The notes: a model not told the origin generated them from the sequence alone. A stretch of DNA of 7,240 nt from Caryophanales bacterium UBA4951 (GCA_002397465.1 DHAP01000023.1:1-7240), one strand, 5' to 3'. Positions 1 to 6,786 are shown, numbered from the stretch's first letter. Program-made: numbers and translations.

Positions 1-123
1 CTAGTAAATATTAATATTGTAAACAAAATAGCCTAGTATCCTTGCTAGTTTTATATTGTAAAGGCCATTTCAACTATAGTAATTTGTATAAAATAATTAA
101 TGACCTTAATATATTACATATAT

Positions 124-127
124 GAGG
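124..127 (+). promoter_or_regulatory. Ribosome binding site (GAGG) that points to ATG 139
   Basis: GAGG lies 11 nt upstream of the ATG at 139, which is followed by lysine codons typical of a signal peptide start (ATG AAA AAA). It is the only good RBS-plus-ATG pair before the large secreted-protein gene. It does not serve an ATG in the reading frame of that gene's body, so it decides the interpretation of the start: initiation at 139 followed by a frame change. The 1-138 region is otherwise very AT-rich. It contains several TATA-like strings (for example TATAAA at 87-92) but no -35/-10 pair I would defend, and no gene. Confidence 0.6.
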
Positions 128-161
128 ATCACCAAATTATGAAAAAATCAAAAGTGATGTT

Positions 162-3100
162 TTGGCTTTGTCTTGCGCCTTGTGCGGTGTGGTGGGGGTC
201 GGAGTCTCTGAGTCCTTCATAAGCACCAACACGACTTTGAAGGCCGACACCGAGGATTACGTCTTAAGCGGCACGAACGCGTCCGTTTGGGCGGCATCGG
301 GTTCCAACATCGTGACGAGCCTTCGCTCAACGAGCATCTTAGCCAGCTCAGGCGCCACCCACGTCGATAACTTCCTTGAGTATGCGACCGCTGACGCGAA
401 CGGGGCTTTCGTCGCCAACTCCTCAGCCATCACCGGGCTTAAGAGTCTGACTATAGCGGCTTCAAGCTCAAGTGATGCCAAAACCCTTAAAGTATATGGT
501 TCAGTCGATGACCTTTCGGGCGGGGATTTATCCCAGGCTACCTTATTAAAGGATTGGGATATCAAGGCCAATCCGACCTTGAATCTTGATCTAACCTCGA
601 CCGTCGTCAATTACGTTTATATCAAGAGCGTCGATGCGACGCCTTTTGCCATCGCAAATTTTGGCGCGAGATACACCTGCGCCGAGAAAACCGCTTCAGT
701 CTCTACTGAGACAGAGTTATTGGTGGCTTTCGAATCATCGACAAAAATCACTCTGACTTCTGATATCAGCTTGACCAACAGCGTGGCCACGCTTGCATCG
801 GTTGCCCGTAAACACATTGTCACAATTGATTTGAATCAACATAGCATCCAAGGCGAATTGATCATCGGCGGAAATGGTGATGGAGAGCAAGCCTATGGCT
901 TCATGCTTGGATTAGAAAATGGGACAGTCGGTTCCTTGACAGACACCCTTTGCCCATTTGGCTTAGTCATCAAAGGCAACGCCGAGACGATGATCCAACT
1001 TACAGACGTCACATCAGTCGGACATAATGGCGGTCTAACTTATGGGGCTGAATATTCTGGCGCACAGCTAAGAGCGACCGGCTGCAACTTCAGTAGCCCG
1101 ACAGGCGCCAAAACCGATGCCACGCTAGAAGGCACCAATTACATCGCCGGCAACTTGGCAGGTGATTTCACCAATTGCGGATTCAGCGGGGATACCGCTG
1201 TCTACGTCAAGAGCGGCAACCTCTCATTCGATGGATGCGGATTCGAGGCTTTCGGCACCAAACGCGATGCCGCCTATTCGGCGACAGGTTTTAGTTCGAC
1301 TGGCTCAGCGGTGGTTCTCGATAGCCATTACGGCGCCAAAGGAATGACTGAACAAGATTACATAACCTTAAAGAATTCTTCGTTCATCAGCGCCAACTCC
1401 TATTCCGTCCATGAATTCGCCACAGGCGCTGAGGGCGAGACAAAAACTCCTTTCATGAACGTCACCATGAGCGACAACAATTTCATGAGCGCCCTCGATG
1501 ACGTCAAGAGCGAGAACAAAAAGATCAAAGTCACCAACAGCATGACCGTCAGCACTTATACGGAACTTGTCGATAGCGTCAATGCCGGATTCCCATATAT
1601 CAAACTAGCCGCGGACATCACTTCGACAACCGAAGCGAGATTTAAGTGCGCCGACAGAGACCTTGATTTCACGATTGAACTCAATGGATACCATATCGGC
1701 TGCTCAGTCTATTTCGAACAGTTGGATACATCTCACTCTCTTAAAGCCACGATTAAGGGAACTGGCGTCGACAATGAATGGATCGGCGGCAACGGGACTT
1801 ATCCTGACCACAACCAATTTGCCTATGGAGTCAACTTAAAGGGCGATTCGTCTCTTGAAGTCAACCTCCTCGACATCAAAAAGATCGATGGCTATTGGGG
1901 CGGACTCAACATCAACGGTCTGTCTGATGGCTTCAACTTAAGCGTCAAAGATTGCGCGTTCTATTGCGCGAGCGGCACCAAAGCCACAAGAGATGATTAT
2001 GGCGCCGGAGCCTATTTAGGCGGATATGGCACCAGCGATTTCGAGAACTGCACTTTCAAAGGCGAGACCGGCGTTTACGTCAAAGGCGGCGTTGCGACAT
2101 TCAATCAGTGCACCATCATCGCTAACGGAAGCCTTGAAGATCCTTATTATTTTGGCAACGGCTTCATGTCAGAAGGCAGTGGCGTCGCTCTCGATAGCTG
2201 CGTCAATTATCCTGGCTCCAGCAAGAGCAATTCGATTATCTTCTATGGCGGCAGCATCACGAGCACATATGGCTATGCCGTCCGTGAGTTCCAGACCGGA
2301 ACCGGCTCCTCGTTATATCTCAAGGGCATTCTCAGCGCTACAACCAAGTTGACCGGACTCGATGCCAATCACAAAGTCAAAAAGGATGTCTCAAGTCTTC
2401 TCGTTGACACTCAGACTCCTGTTTCTACTGCCGCTGAGTTCACCACGGCTTTAGCGGATTCAACGGTCGCTGCCATTGAGCTTACTGCCAATATGACCGA
2501 CATTGACGTCGAGTTCACCTTGAACCGCTCTGTCGCCATCTTTGGCAATGGCAAAACGATCACCAGCGCTCTAACTAACGCCACAGGTCATTCTGATAAC
2601 GCGGTTTTCCGTTATCAAAACAACAGTTCTGCCACGACCGCCATATTTGACATAAAGGCGAAGGATGGCGCACCTGGAGACGCTTCCCTTGGAAATGTCC
2701 GAACAATCGATATTCTCAACAATACGAACAGCAAGTTTATTCTTGATTCATCAACCATCGAAGCGGTCCATTATGCTGTCGACTTACGCTCGGGCAATTC
2801 AAATCTTGGGCTTTACTTCAACCACTCCATATTCAACGGATACTGCACATTCATGACGGCTACTTATTTGGCTGGAACCAAAACAGGTGAGATTACAGAT
2901 ACGACCGAAGTTAATGTGGTCTTCAACAACTGCATCATGGAGAGTGTAAACACTCAAGAGCACCCTGAGAACAGCAACGACTTCTCAACGCTCGCCGTCA
3001 ATGGTGGTTCAAACTGCACATATAATGTCAATTGCTGCAACATGACCGCCGTGGCTACAAAAGACTGCACTCAAATGTATGTTTGTTTTGACTGGGTGGC

Positions 3101-3293
3101 TGAAACGTCAACCATCAATTTGTCAAATGTTACTTATGGGAATGAGACTTTAGGCTATTTGACTGCTGCTGATCGTGCCGCATGGGATACTTGGCTTTGC
3201 TCTCAATCAAACTATTCGACAAATGACATAATAATCGATGGCGTGTCTTATGACGTCTACGTTCCTTATGTCACTCCGACTCCAGCTCCGTAA
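162..3293 (+). CDS. Large secreted protein with three tandem beta-helix-like (pectin-lyase-fold type) modules; start frameshifted
   Basis: The open frame gives 1043 residues from TTG 162, but the probable start is ATG 139 (RBS GAGG at 124), one base out of frame. One extra A in the A6 run at 142-147 would give MKKIKSDVLALSCALCG..., a good Sec signal peptide. Numbering from TTG 162: about 26-173 is a Ser/Thr/Ala-rich beta-type domain of unknown family. Three related modules follow, at about 177-458, 461-751 and 752-1043, opening with VSTETEL, VSTYTEL and VSTAAEF and then a strand such as KITLTSDIS or YIKLAADIT. Modules 1 and 2 share clear blocks (DFTNCGFSGDTAVYVKSG at 335-352 and DFENCTFKGETGVYVKGG at 626-643; GSAVVLDS and GSGVALDS). 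Short strands ending in N/D-C-x-F are typical of right-handed parallel beta-helices, seen in polysaccharide lyases and adhesins. No catalytic residues are recognisable. The C-terminus (VTPTPAP) has no LPXTG or membrane anchor. Likely released or loosely surface-bound; adhesion or glycan binding is inference only. Confidence 0.85.
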   Translation: MALSCALCGVVGVGVSESFISTNTTLKADTEDYVLSGTNASVWAASGSNIVTSLRSTSILASSGATHVDNFLEYATADANGAFVANSSAITGLKSLTIAASSSSDAKTLKVYGSVDDLSGGDLSQATLLKDWDIKANPTLNLDLTSTVVNYVYIKSVDATPFAIANFGARYTCAEKTASVSTETELLVAFESSTKITLTSDISLTNSVATLASVARKHIVTIDLNQHSIQGELIIGGNGDGEQAYGFMLGLENGTVGSLTDTLCPFGLVIKGNAETMIQLTDVTSVGHNGGLTYGAEYSGAQLRATGCNFSSPTGAKTDATLEGTNYIAGNLAGDFTNCGFSGDTAVYVKSGNLSFDGCGFEAFGTKRDAAYSATGFSSTGSAVVLDSHYGAKGMTEQDYITLKNSSFISANSYSVHEFATGAEGETKTPFMNVTMSDNNFMSALDDVKSENKKIKVTNSMTVSTYTELVDSVNAGFPYIKLAADITSTTEARFKCADRDLDFTIELNGYHIGCSVYFEQLDTSHSLKATIKGTGVDNEWIGGNGTYPDHNQFAYGVNLKGDSSLEVNLLDIKKIDGYWGGLNINGLSDGFNLSVKDCAFYCASGTKATRDDYGAGAYLGGYGTSDFENCTFKGETGVYVKGGVATFNQCTIIANGSLEDPYYFGNGFMSEGSGVALDSCVNYPGSSKSNSIIFYGGSITSTYGYAVREFQTGTGSSLYLKGILSATTKLTGLDANHKVKKDVSSLLVDTQTPVSTAAEFTTALADSTVAAIELTANMTDIDVEFTLNRSVAIFGNGKTITSALTNATGHSDNAVFRYQNNSSATTAIFDIKAKDGAPGDASLGNVRTIDILNNTNSKFILDSSTIEAVHYAVDLRSGNSNLGLYFNHSIFNGYCTFMTATYLAGTKTGEITDTTEVNVVFNNCIMESVNTQEHPENSNDFSTLAVNGGSNCTYNVNCCNMTAVATKDCTQMYVCFDWVAETSTINLSNVTYGNETLGYLTAADRAAWDTWLCSQSNYSTNDIIIDGVSYDVYVPYVTPTPAP
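527..2415 (+). repeat. Internal protein-level repeats: two similar and one diverged beta-helix module
   Basis: Within the large secreted protein the first two modules align over most of their length, with a period of about 283-291 residues (the VST-TEL openings are 283 apart; the DFTNC and DFENC blocks are 291 apart). Corresponding elements keep their order: opening VST motif, a D-L-N or E-L-N strand, GGNG, a GGL motif, the N-C-G/T-F-x-G-x-T-x-VYVK block, GS-V-LDS, and a Y-x-V-x-EF-x-TG motif. The third module, after about 2415, keeps the opening motif and the N-C strand turns but has diverged elsewhere. At DNA level similarity is patchy, so these are old duplications rather than recent ones. 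Boundaries are approximate. Confidence 0.55.
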
Positions 3294-3345
3294 TCATCAT
3301 TAACAAAGGCTTCTGCCAATTCAAATGATATAGCCTAATCGGTAA

Positions 3346-3364
3346 TTCCATATAACATATGGAA
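3346..3364. repeat. Perfect 8-bp inverted repeat with 3-nt centre upstream of pgk
   Basis: TTCCATAT-AAC-ATATGGAA is a perfect inverted repeat of 8-bp arms. It sits where the -35 region of the pgk promoter should be, centred about 39 bases before the expected transcription start. It could be an operator or activator site for the glycolytic operon. It could also be a weak terminator stem for the upstream gene, but the T6 run (3371-3376) begins six bases after the stem and the arms are AT-rich, so it is not a canonical terminator. Confidence 0.5.
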
Positions 3365-3378
3365 GAGAGGTTTTTTAG

Positions 3379-3387
3379 TGCTATGAT
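3379..3387 (+). promoter_or_regulatory. Extended -10 promoter of the pgk operon
   Basis: TGCTATGAT combines a TG extension with a TATGAT -10 hexamer. The -35 position (about 3359-3364) is poor and is occupied by the inverted repeat, which fits an extended -10 promoter or one that depends on an activator. The expected start is near 3394, giving a leader of about 22 nt that carries the RBS AAGGAG at 3397-3402. That RBS lies 13 nt from the pgk ATG, a rather long spacer. Confidence 0.55.
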
Positions 3388-3415
3388 AAATATCGCAAGG
3401 AGCAAATAAATAAAT

Positions 3416-4642
3416 ATGCTTACCGTCAAAGATCTTAAGGGGCTTGAAGGCAAACGCGTCTATGTGCGCGTCGATTTCAACGTTCCGCAAACAGATGGGG
3501 TCATCCGTGATACCAACCGTATCAAGGCCGCCCTTCCGACCATCACCGAACTCACCAAGAAAGGCGCTCGCGTCATCTTGATGTCCCACCTTGGCAAAAT
3601 CAAATGGAAAGAACCTGATCCAGCCAAGATCGAGGCCATGAAGAAAGCCAATGACATGGCCCCAGTCGCCAAAGCCTTGGCCGAATTAGTCCCAGGCACC
3701 CCAGTCCATTTCTGCCCAGCCACCCGCGGGGAAGAACTCAAGAAAGCCGTCGATGATCTCAAAGACGGCGAGATCCTTCTCGTCCAGAACACCCGTTATG
3801 AGAAGGGCGAAGAGAAGAATGACCCAGCCTTGGCCAAAGAATGGGCCAGTTTGGCTGATGTCTTCGTGATGGACGCTTTCGGATCCGCTCACCGCGCCCA
3901 CGCTTCGACCGTCGGAGTCCCGACCATCCTCAAAGAGGAAGGCAAACCCGTCGCCGAAGGCTATCTCATGATCAAAGAAGTCGACAATCTCACCCGCTGC
4001 GTCGAGCCTTCGAAAGAAGACCGTCCATACATCGCCATCCTCGGTGGCTTCAAAGTCTCCGACAAGATCAAAGTCATCGACACCCTTCTTAAGAAGTGCG
4101 ACAAGATCCTCATCGGCGGCGCTATGGCCTATACCTTCAAAAAGGCCATGGGCATGAAGACCGGCTCTTCGCCAGTCGAAGACGACCAGCTTGACTATGC
4201 CAAGAAATGCTTGGCTGATGCCAAAGGCCGCATCATCCTTCCGATCGATTCAGTCATCACCGACAAGTTCGATGAGACCCCGGATCGCACCATCAAGACC
4301 GTTGACGGGGACATCCCGGATGGCTTTGAGGGCGTCGACATCGGCCCGAAGACCCAGCAGCTCTACAAAGACGAGATCGAGAAAGCTCACCTTGTCTTCT
4401 GGAACGGCCCAATGGGCGTCTTCGAACAGAAAGACTTCCAAGCTGGCACCATTGCCATCTGCGAAGGCATCAGAGCCATCAAAGGCAAGGCCTTCACCGT
4501 CTGTGGCGGAGGCGATTCGGCCTCAGCCGTCAAACAGTTTGGCTACAAAGCTGATTTCTCCCACGTCTCAACCGGTGGCGGAGCCTCCCTTGAGATGATT
4601 GAGAACGATGGCCACCTCCCTGGAGTGGACGTCCTTAAATAA
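3416..4642 (+). CDS. pgk: Phosphoglycerate kinase
   Basis: Catalyses the reversible transfer of phosphate from 1,3-bisphosphoglycerate to ADP, the first ATP-yielding step of glycolysis, in the cytosol. The protein is 408 residues, slightly longer than the usual bacterial ~390-400. Family motifs appear in order: RVDFNVP (18-24), SHLGK (57-61), DAFGSAHRAHAST (153-165), GGFKVSDKI (210-218), GGAMAYTFKKA (234-244), FWNGPMGVFE (328-337), the nucleotide-binding GGGDSASAV (364-372) and STGGGASLE (385-393). The extra length fits a longer charged segment after SHLGK (62-80), where most relatives have a short RP-x-G loop. Phe212 replaces the Ala usual in GGAKVSDKI. The start is ATG 3416, preceded by AAGGAG at 3397. 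It is followed by tpiA after 10 nt, so the two are surely co-transcribed. No gapA is seen next to it, although this is its usual neighbour in Bacillota. Confidence 0.97.
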   Translation: MLTVKDLKGLEGKRVYVRVDFNVPQTDGVIRDTNRIKAALPTITELTKKGARVILMSHLGKIKWKEPDPAKIEAMKKANDMAPVAKALAELVPGTPVHFCPATRGEELKKAVDDLKDGEILLVQNTRYEKGEEKNDPALAKEWASLADVFVMDAFGSAHRAHASTVGVPTILKEEGKPVAEGYLMIKEVDNLTRCVEPSKEDRPYIAILGGFKVSDKIKVIDTLLKKCDKILIGGAMAYTFKKAMGMKTGSSPVEDDQLDYAKKCLADAKGRIILPIDSVITDKFDETPDRTIKTVDGDIPDGFEGVDIGPKTQQLYKDEIEKAHLVFWNGPMGVFEQKDFQAGTIAICEGIRAIKGKAFTVCGGGDSASAVKQFGYKADFSHVSTGGGASLEMIENDGHLPGVDVLK

Positions 4643-4652
4643 GGATAAGGAA

Positions 4653-5411
4653 ATGAGAAAGAAATTATTGCTTGGCAACTGGAAGATGAACAAGACCCCC
4701 GAAGAGGCTAAGGCTTTTGCTTTGGCCGCCTCGGAAATGGTCGATTTGGCCGTCGCTCACGACATCGACGTCGGAGTGGCCCCGACCTTCCTTTGCCTTT
4801 CTACCGTCAAAGAGAACATCAACCACAAGTGCATCGTGGCCGCCCAAAACTGCAACGAGCATGACCACGGGGCTTTCACCGGAGAGATTTCGATTCCGAT
4901 GCTTTCGAGCATTGGCGTCTCCTGGTGCATCATCGGCCATTCGGAACGCCGCGCCTATAATGGCGAGACCTCCGAGAGTTGCAATCTCAAGATCAAAGCC
5001 CTTTTGAAGGCTGGGTTCACCCCGGTTTATTGCTGCGGTGAGTCCCTTGAGACCTTCAACGCCGGCGAGACCAAGAAGTTCGTGGCTGAGCAAATCAGAA
5101 CCGGACTTAAGGATTTAACCAGCGAAGAAGCTGGCAAAGTCATCATCGCCTATGAGCCTATCTGGGCCATCGGCACTGGCAAATCCGCTTCCAAGGAGAC
5201 CGCTGAGGACACGATCGGTTTCATCAGAAGGACTCTTCGCGAATCCTTCGGAAACGTCGCCCTCGACATGCGCATCCTTTATGGCGGCAGCGTCAAGCCG
5301 GAGAACGTCGCCGAGTATATGAGCGCCGAAGACATCGATGGCGCTTTGGTCGGCGGGGCTTCCCTCGACCCGAACTCCTTCAAAGGCCTTATCGAAGGAA
5401 TGCTTAAATAA
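4653..5411 (+). CDS. tpiA: Triosephosphate isomerase
   Basis: Interconverts dihydroxyacetone phosphate and glyceraldehyde 3-phosphate in glycolysis as a cytosolic TIM barrel. The start is ATG 4653 (MRKKLLLGNWKMNKT): AAGGAT at 4641-4646 sits 6 nt upstream, and the resulting 252 residues match the family length of about 250. A longer frame open from 4599 would add 18 residues overlapping pgk and is rejected. The catalytic set is complete: Lys11 in NWKMN, His96 in IIGHSERR and Glu168 in AYEPIWAIGTG. The flexible loop 6 (WAIGTGKSAS, 171-180) and the phosphate-binding GGSV (211-214) and VGGASL (233-238) are intact. The gene lies 10 nt after pgk and partly places its RBS over the pgk stop, suggesting translational coupling. 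No terminator follows before the next gene. Confidence 0.97.
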   Translation: MRKKLLLGNWKMNKTPEEAKAFALAASEMVDLAVAHDIDVGVAPTFLCLSTVKENINHKCIVAAQNCNEHDHGAFTGEISIPMLSSIGVSWCIIGHSERRAYNGETSESCNLKIKALLKAGFTPVYCCGESLETFNAGETKKFVAEQIRTGLKDLTSEEAGKVIIAYEPIWAIGTGKSASKETAEDTIGFIRRTLRESFGNVALDMRILYGGSVKPENVAEYMSAEDIDGALVGGASLDPNSFKGLIEGMLK

Positions 5412-5459
5412 CCAACAAAAGCCTTTGATGTTTCGTTGTTTCTATAGAGAGGACAAATA

Positions 5460-6218
5460 ATGGAAAAAACCCAAATATTGACTGAGAACAAAAAAGCTTC
5501 GACTAAGTTCCTGGCTGTTGTTTTCGGTTATATGTTCATCGGTCTTGCCATCACTTCCCTCACCGCCTTCTTATTCGCCTACATCATGGCTTGGAAATAT
5601 GGGGATGGGGCTGGAGGTTTGACCGCGAGCGGCTACACGCTCTTACTTGCCGTCGGCATCATCTCCCTTATCGTCAGCTATGTTGACTCGATCGTCATGA
5701 GCATCGTCTCCGTCAAAACAGGAAAGGCACCATGGGTTGGCTTTATCATTTATGCCATCGCCCTAGGCTTCTCCTTCTCGCTGATTCTTTTGGCCGGCGT
5801 CGACATTTATCTCGTCGCTGAGGCTTTTGGGATCACGTGTCTTGCCTTCGGGGTCATGTTCTTGGTCGGCTATTTTTCGCCTATTGACCTTTCGCCGCTG
5901 GCTTTTGTGGGCGTCGCCCTCTTGATTGGGGTCTTGCTCTCGAGCACGATCTTCGGTCTTTGGGCCATGATATCCTACTTAACAAGCGGCTCGGTCGCAG
6001 GCTTTATCCTCTATGATTATCTGATTTCATTAGCCATCATCGTGATCGCCATGCTCTTCACGGGTTATGACGCCAACAGGATGGGCAAGATCGCGGAGCA
6101 GGGGATGACCAACAACAACACGGCCCTCTACTGCGCCTTAACCTTATATAGTGATTTCATCCTCATCTTCATACGTATCCTTTATATCCTTCTTCTCTCG
6201 AAGAACCGTAACTCATAA
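5460..6218 (+). CDS. Bax inhibitor-1 (BI-1/YetJ/YccA) family membrane protein
   Basis: A 252-residue, highly hydrophobic protein with about seven membrane segments (roughly 17-45, 58-84, 92-112, 118-138, 145-171, 182-201 and 222-247). Family hallmarks are an N-terminal segment with GYMFIGLAIT (23-32), the FTGYDANRM block (200-208) and the C-terminal ALYCALTLYSDFILIF stretch (222-237). Asp204 and Asp232 match the acidic pair that forms the pH-sensitive calcium-leak gate in Bacillus YetJ, so a proton-linked cation leak or membrane-stress role is plausible by homology. The start is ATG 5460 with GAGAGGA six nt upstream. The gene is 48 nt after tpiA without a clear promoter or terminator between, so it probably belongs to the pgk-tpiA transcript. 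No functional tie between BI-1 and glycolysis is established by this sequence. Confidence 0.88.
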   Translation: MEKTQILTENKKASTKFLAVVFGYMFIGLAITSLTAFLFAYIMAWKYGDGAGGLTASGYTLLLAVGIISLIVSYVDSIVMSIVSVKTGKAPWVGFIIYAIALGFSFSLILLAGVDIYLVAEAFGITCLAFGVMFLVGYFSPIDLSPLAFVGVALLIGVLLSSTIFGLWAMISYLTSGSVAGFILYDYLISLAIIVIAMLFTGYDANRMGKIAEQGMTNNNTALYCALTLYSDFILIFIRILYILLLSKNRNS

Positions 6219-6228
6219 GGATAATAAC

Positions 6229-6256
6229 AAGGGCCCACGGAAACGTGGGCCTTTTC
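6229..6256 (+). terminator. Intrinsic terminator of the pgk-tpiA-BI-1 operon
   Basis: An 8-bp GC-rich stem GGCCCACG (6232-6239) / CGTGGGCC (6244-6251) closes on a GAAA tetraloop. It extends by A-T and G-U pairs at its base and runs into TTTT. It begins 10 nt after the BI-1 stop codon. This is a strong, classical rho-independent terminator. Confidence 0.93.
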
Positions 6257-6304
6257 ATATGTATGGATTTTCTTAACCTAGAATGCCGAAAACAAACTAC
6301 GCGC

Positions 6305-6310
6305 TATAAT
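6305..6310 (+). promoter_or_regulatory. -10 element (TATAAT) of the superoxide reductase gene
   Basis: A perfect TATAAT lies 22 nt before the gene's ATG and just after the upstream terminator. No good -35 hexamer is found at 16-18 nt spacing (the 17-nt position reads AATGCC), so activity may depend on a regulator or on the strong -10. The expected start near 6317 leaves a very short leader, with the RBS GAGGA at 6320-6324 almost at its 5' end. Confidence 0.55.
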
Positions 6311-6331
6311 AGGAACAAAGAGGAAACTAAT

Positions 6332-6712
6332 ATGGCAAGATTCTTGAGCTGCGAATGCGGAAATCTCGTCGCTGAGCTAAATGAGGGAAAAGGCAAAATC
6401 ACCTGCTGTGACAAGCCGATGGAAGAAGCCCTTATCCATAAGAGCGATGAATCGGGACATGAGAAACACACGCCGCTTGTCCACGAGGAAGACGGAAAGG
6501 TCTATGTCAAAGTCGGCGAGAGCCTTCATCCGATGGATGAGAATCATTATATCGACTGGGTTTATCTATTGACCGACAAAGGGAGTCAAAGAAAGCACCT
6601 TCACCCAGGCAACAAGCCGGAAGTGATATTCCTGATAGACGAAGACGAGGTCGTTTTGGAAGTGGTGGCCCATTGCAGCCAGCACGGTCTCTGGTCCGCC
6701 GATCTTGATTAA
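6332..6712 (+). CDS. Superoxide reductase, desulfoferrodoxin family (two-domain) with atypical N-terminal Cys motif
   Basis: Reduces superoxide to hydrogen peroxide without releasing oxygen, a cytosolic defence of anaerobes. It has 126 residues from ATG 6332, with GAGGA seven nt upstream; the frame is open from 6245, but that would start inside the terminator. The C-terminal catalytic domain is complete: EKHTP gives Glu44-Lys45-His46, followed by His66 (SLHPM), His72 (NHYIDW), and Cys115 and His118 (HCSQHGLW). This matches the Fe(His)4Cys centre with the spacing of characterised enzymes. The N-terminal desulforedoxin-like domain normally binds iron by CXXC plus CC. Here the first pair is CXC (Cys7, Cys9) with CC at 25-26, one residue short. 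The accessory site may therefore be altered or bind another metal. It is a monocistronic unit with its own promoter and terminator. No rubredoxin partner is in the window. Confidence 0.93.
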   Translation: MARFLSCECGNLVAELNEGKGKITCCDKPMEEALIHKSDESGHEKHTPLVHEEDGKVYVKVGESLHPMDENHYIDWVYLLTDKGSQRKHLHPGNKPEVIFLIDEDEVVLEVVAHCSQHGLWSADLD

Positions 6713-6728
6713 TTAATCCCAAACGCCT

Positions 6729-6757
6729 AAGAGCCCCAAAAAGACAGGGGCTCTTTT
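6729..6757 (+). terminator. Intrinsic terminator after the superoxide reductase gene
   Basis: The 9-bp stem AAGAGCCCC (6729-6737) / GGGGCTCTT (6747-6755) has a 9-nt A-rich loop and runs into TTTT. It lies 16 nt after the stop codon and cleanly separates this gene from the rrn region. Confidence 0.92.
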
Positions 6758-6758
6758 C

Positions 6759-6786
6759 TATATATACGCGCGTACGCACGTACGCG
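6759..6786. repeat. 28-bp perfect alternating pyrimidine-purine tract (Z-DNA-prone), containing an inverted repeat
   Basis: From 6759 to 6786 every step alternates pyrimidine and purine: a TATATATA part followed by a CG/CA/TA-rich part. Within it CGCGTACG (6769-6776) and CGTACGCG (6779-6786) are inverted repeats around a CA centre. A second, imperfect G/C-rich alternating stretch follows at 6790-6809, and CGCACG (6775-6780) can also pair with CGTGCG (6791-6796). The tract is unlike the AT-rich DNA around it and lies between the upstream terminator and the rrn promoters. Confidence 0.7.

Noticed and set aside
1..60. Palindrome AATATTAATATT and repeated CTAG strings at the window's left edge, considered as a terminator or attachment site
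   Set aside because: The arms are short and purely AT, no T-run or partner copy is visible, and such matches are expected in AT-rich DNA.
162..200. Lipoprotein signal (lipobox) in the secreted protein's reconstructed leader, around ALSC
   Set aside because: The residues before Cys (A-L-S) do not fit the usual L-(A/S)-(G/A) pattern, and the hydrophobic core continues past this Cys, so an ordinary Sec signal is more likely.
3460..3792. Antisense and other-frame open frames inside pgk, tpiA, the secreted protein and the superoxide reductase (for example 3460-3792 minus, 4191-4598 plus, 4665-5093 minus, 6507-6779 minus)
   Set aside because: They are fully overlapped by well-supported genes, have low-complexity or nonsensical compositions and show no family motifs. 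They arise from the C-ending codon bias of the real genes.
4599..4652. Longer start for triosephosphate isomerase (ATG 4599), overlapping pgk
   Set aside because: It would add 18 residues not seen in the family. ATG 4653 has a well-spaced AAGGAT and gives the usual N-terminus with catalytic Lys11.
5412..5459. Possible promoter or terminator between tpiA and the BI-1 gene
   Set aside because: TTGATG and TATAGA are only 12 bp apart, too short for a promoter, and the CAAC/GTTG pairing is weak with no proper T-run.
6245..6331. Longer start for the superoxide reductase from ATG 6245
   Set aside because: It lies inside the terminator hairpin and upstream of the TATAAT. MARFLSCECG at 6332 has its own RBS and matches the family N-terminus.
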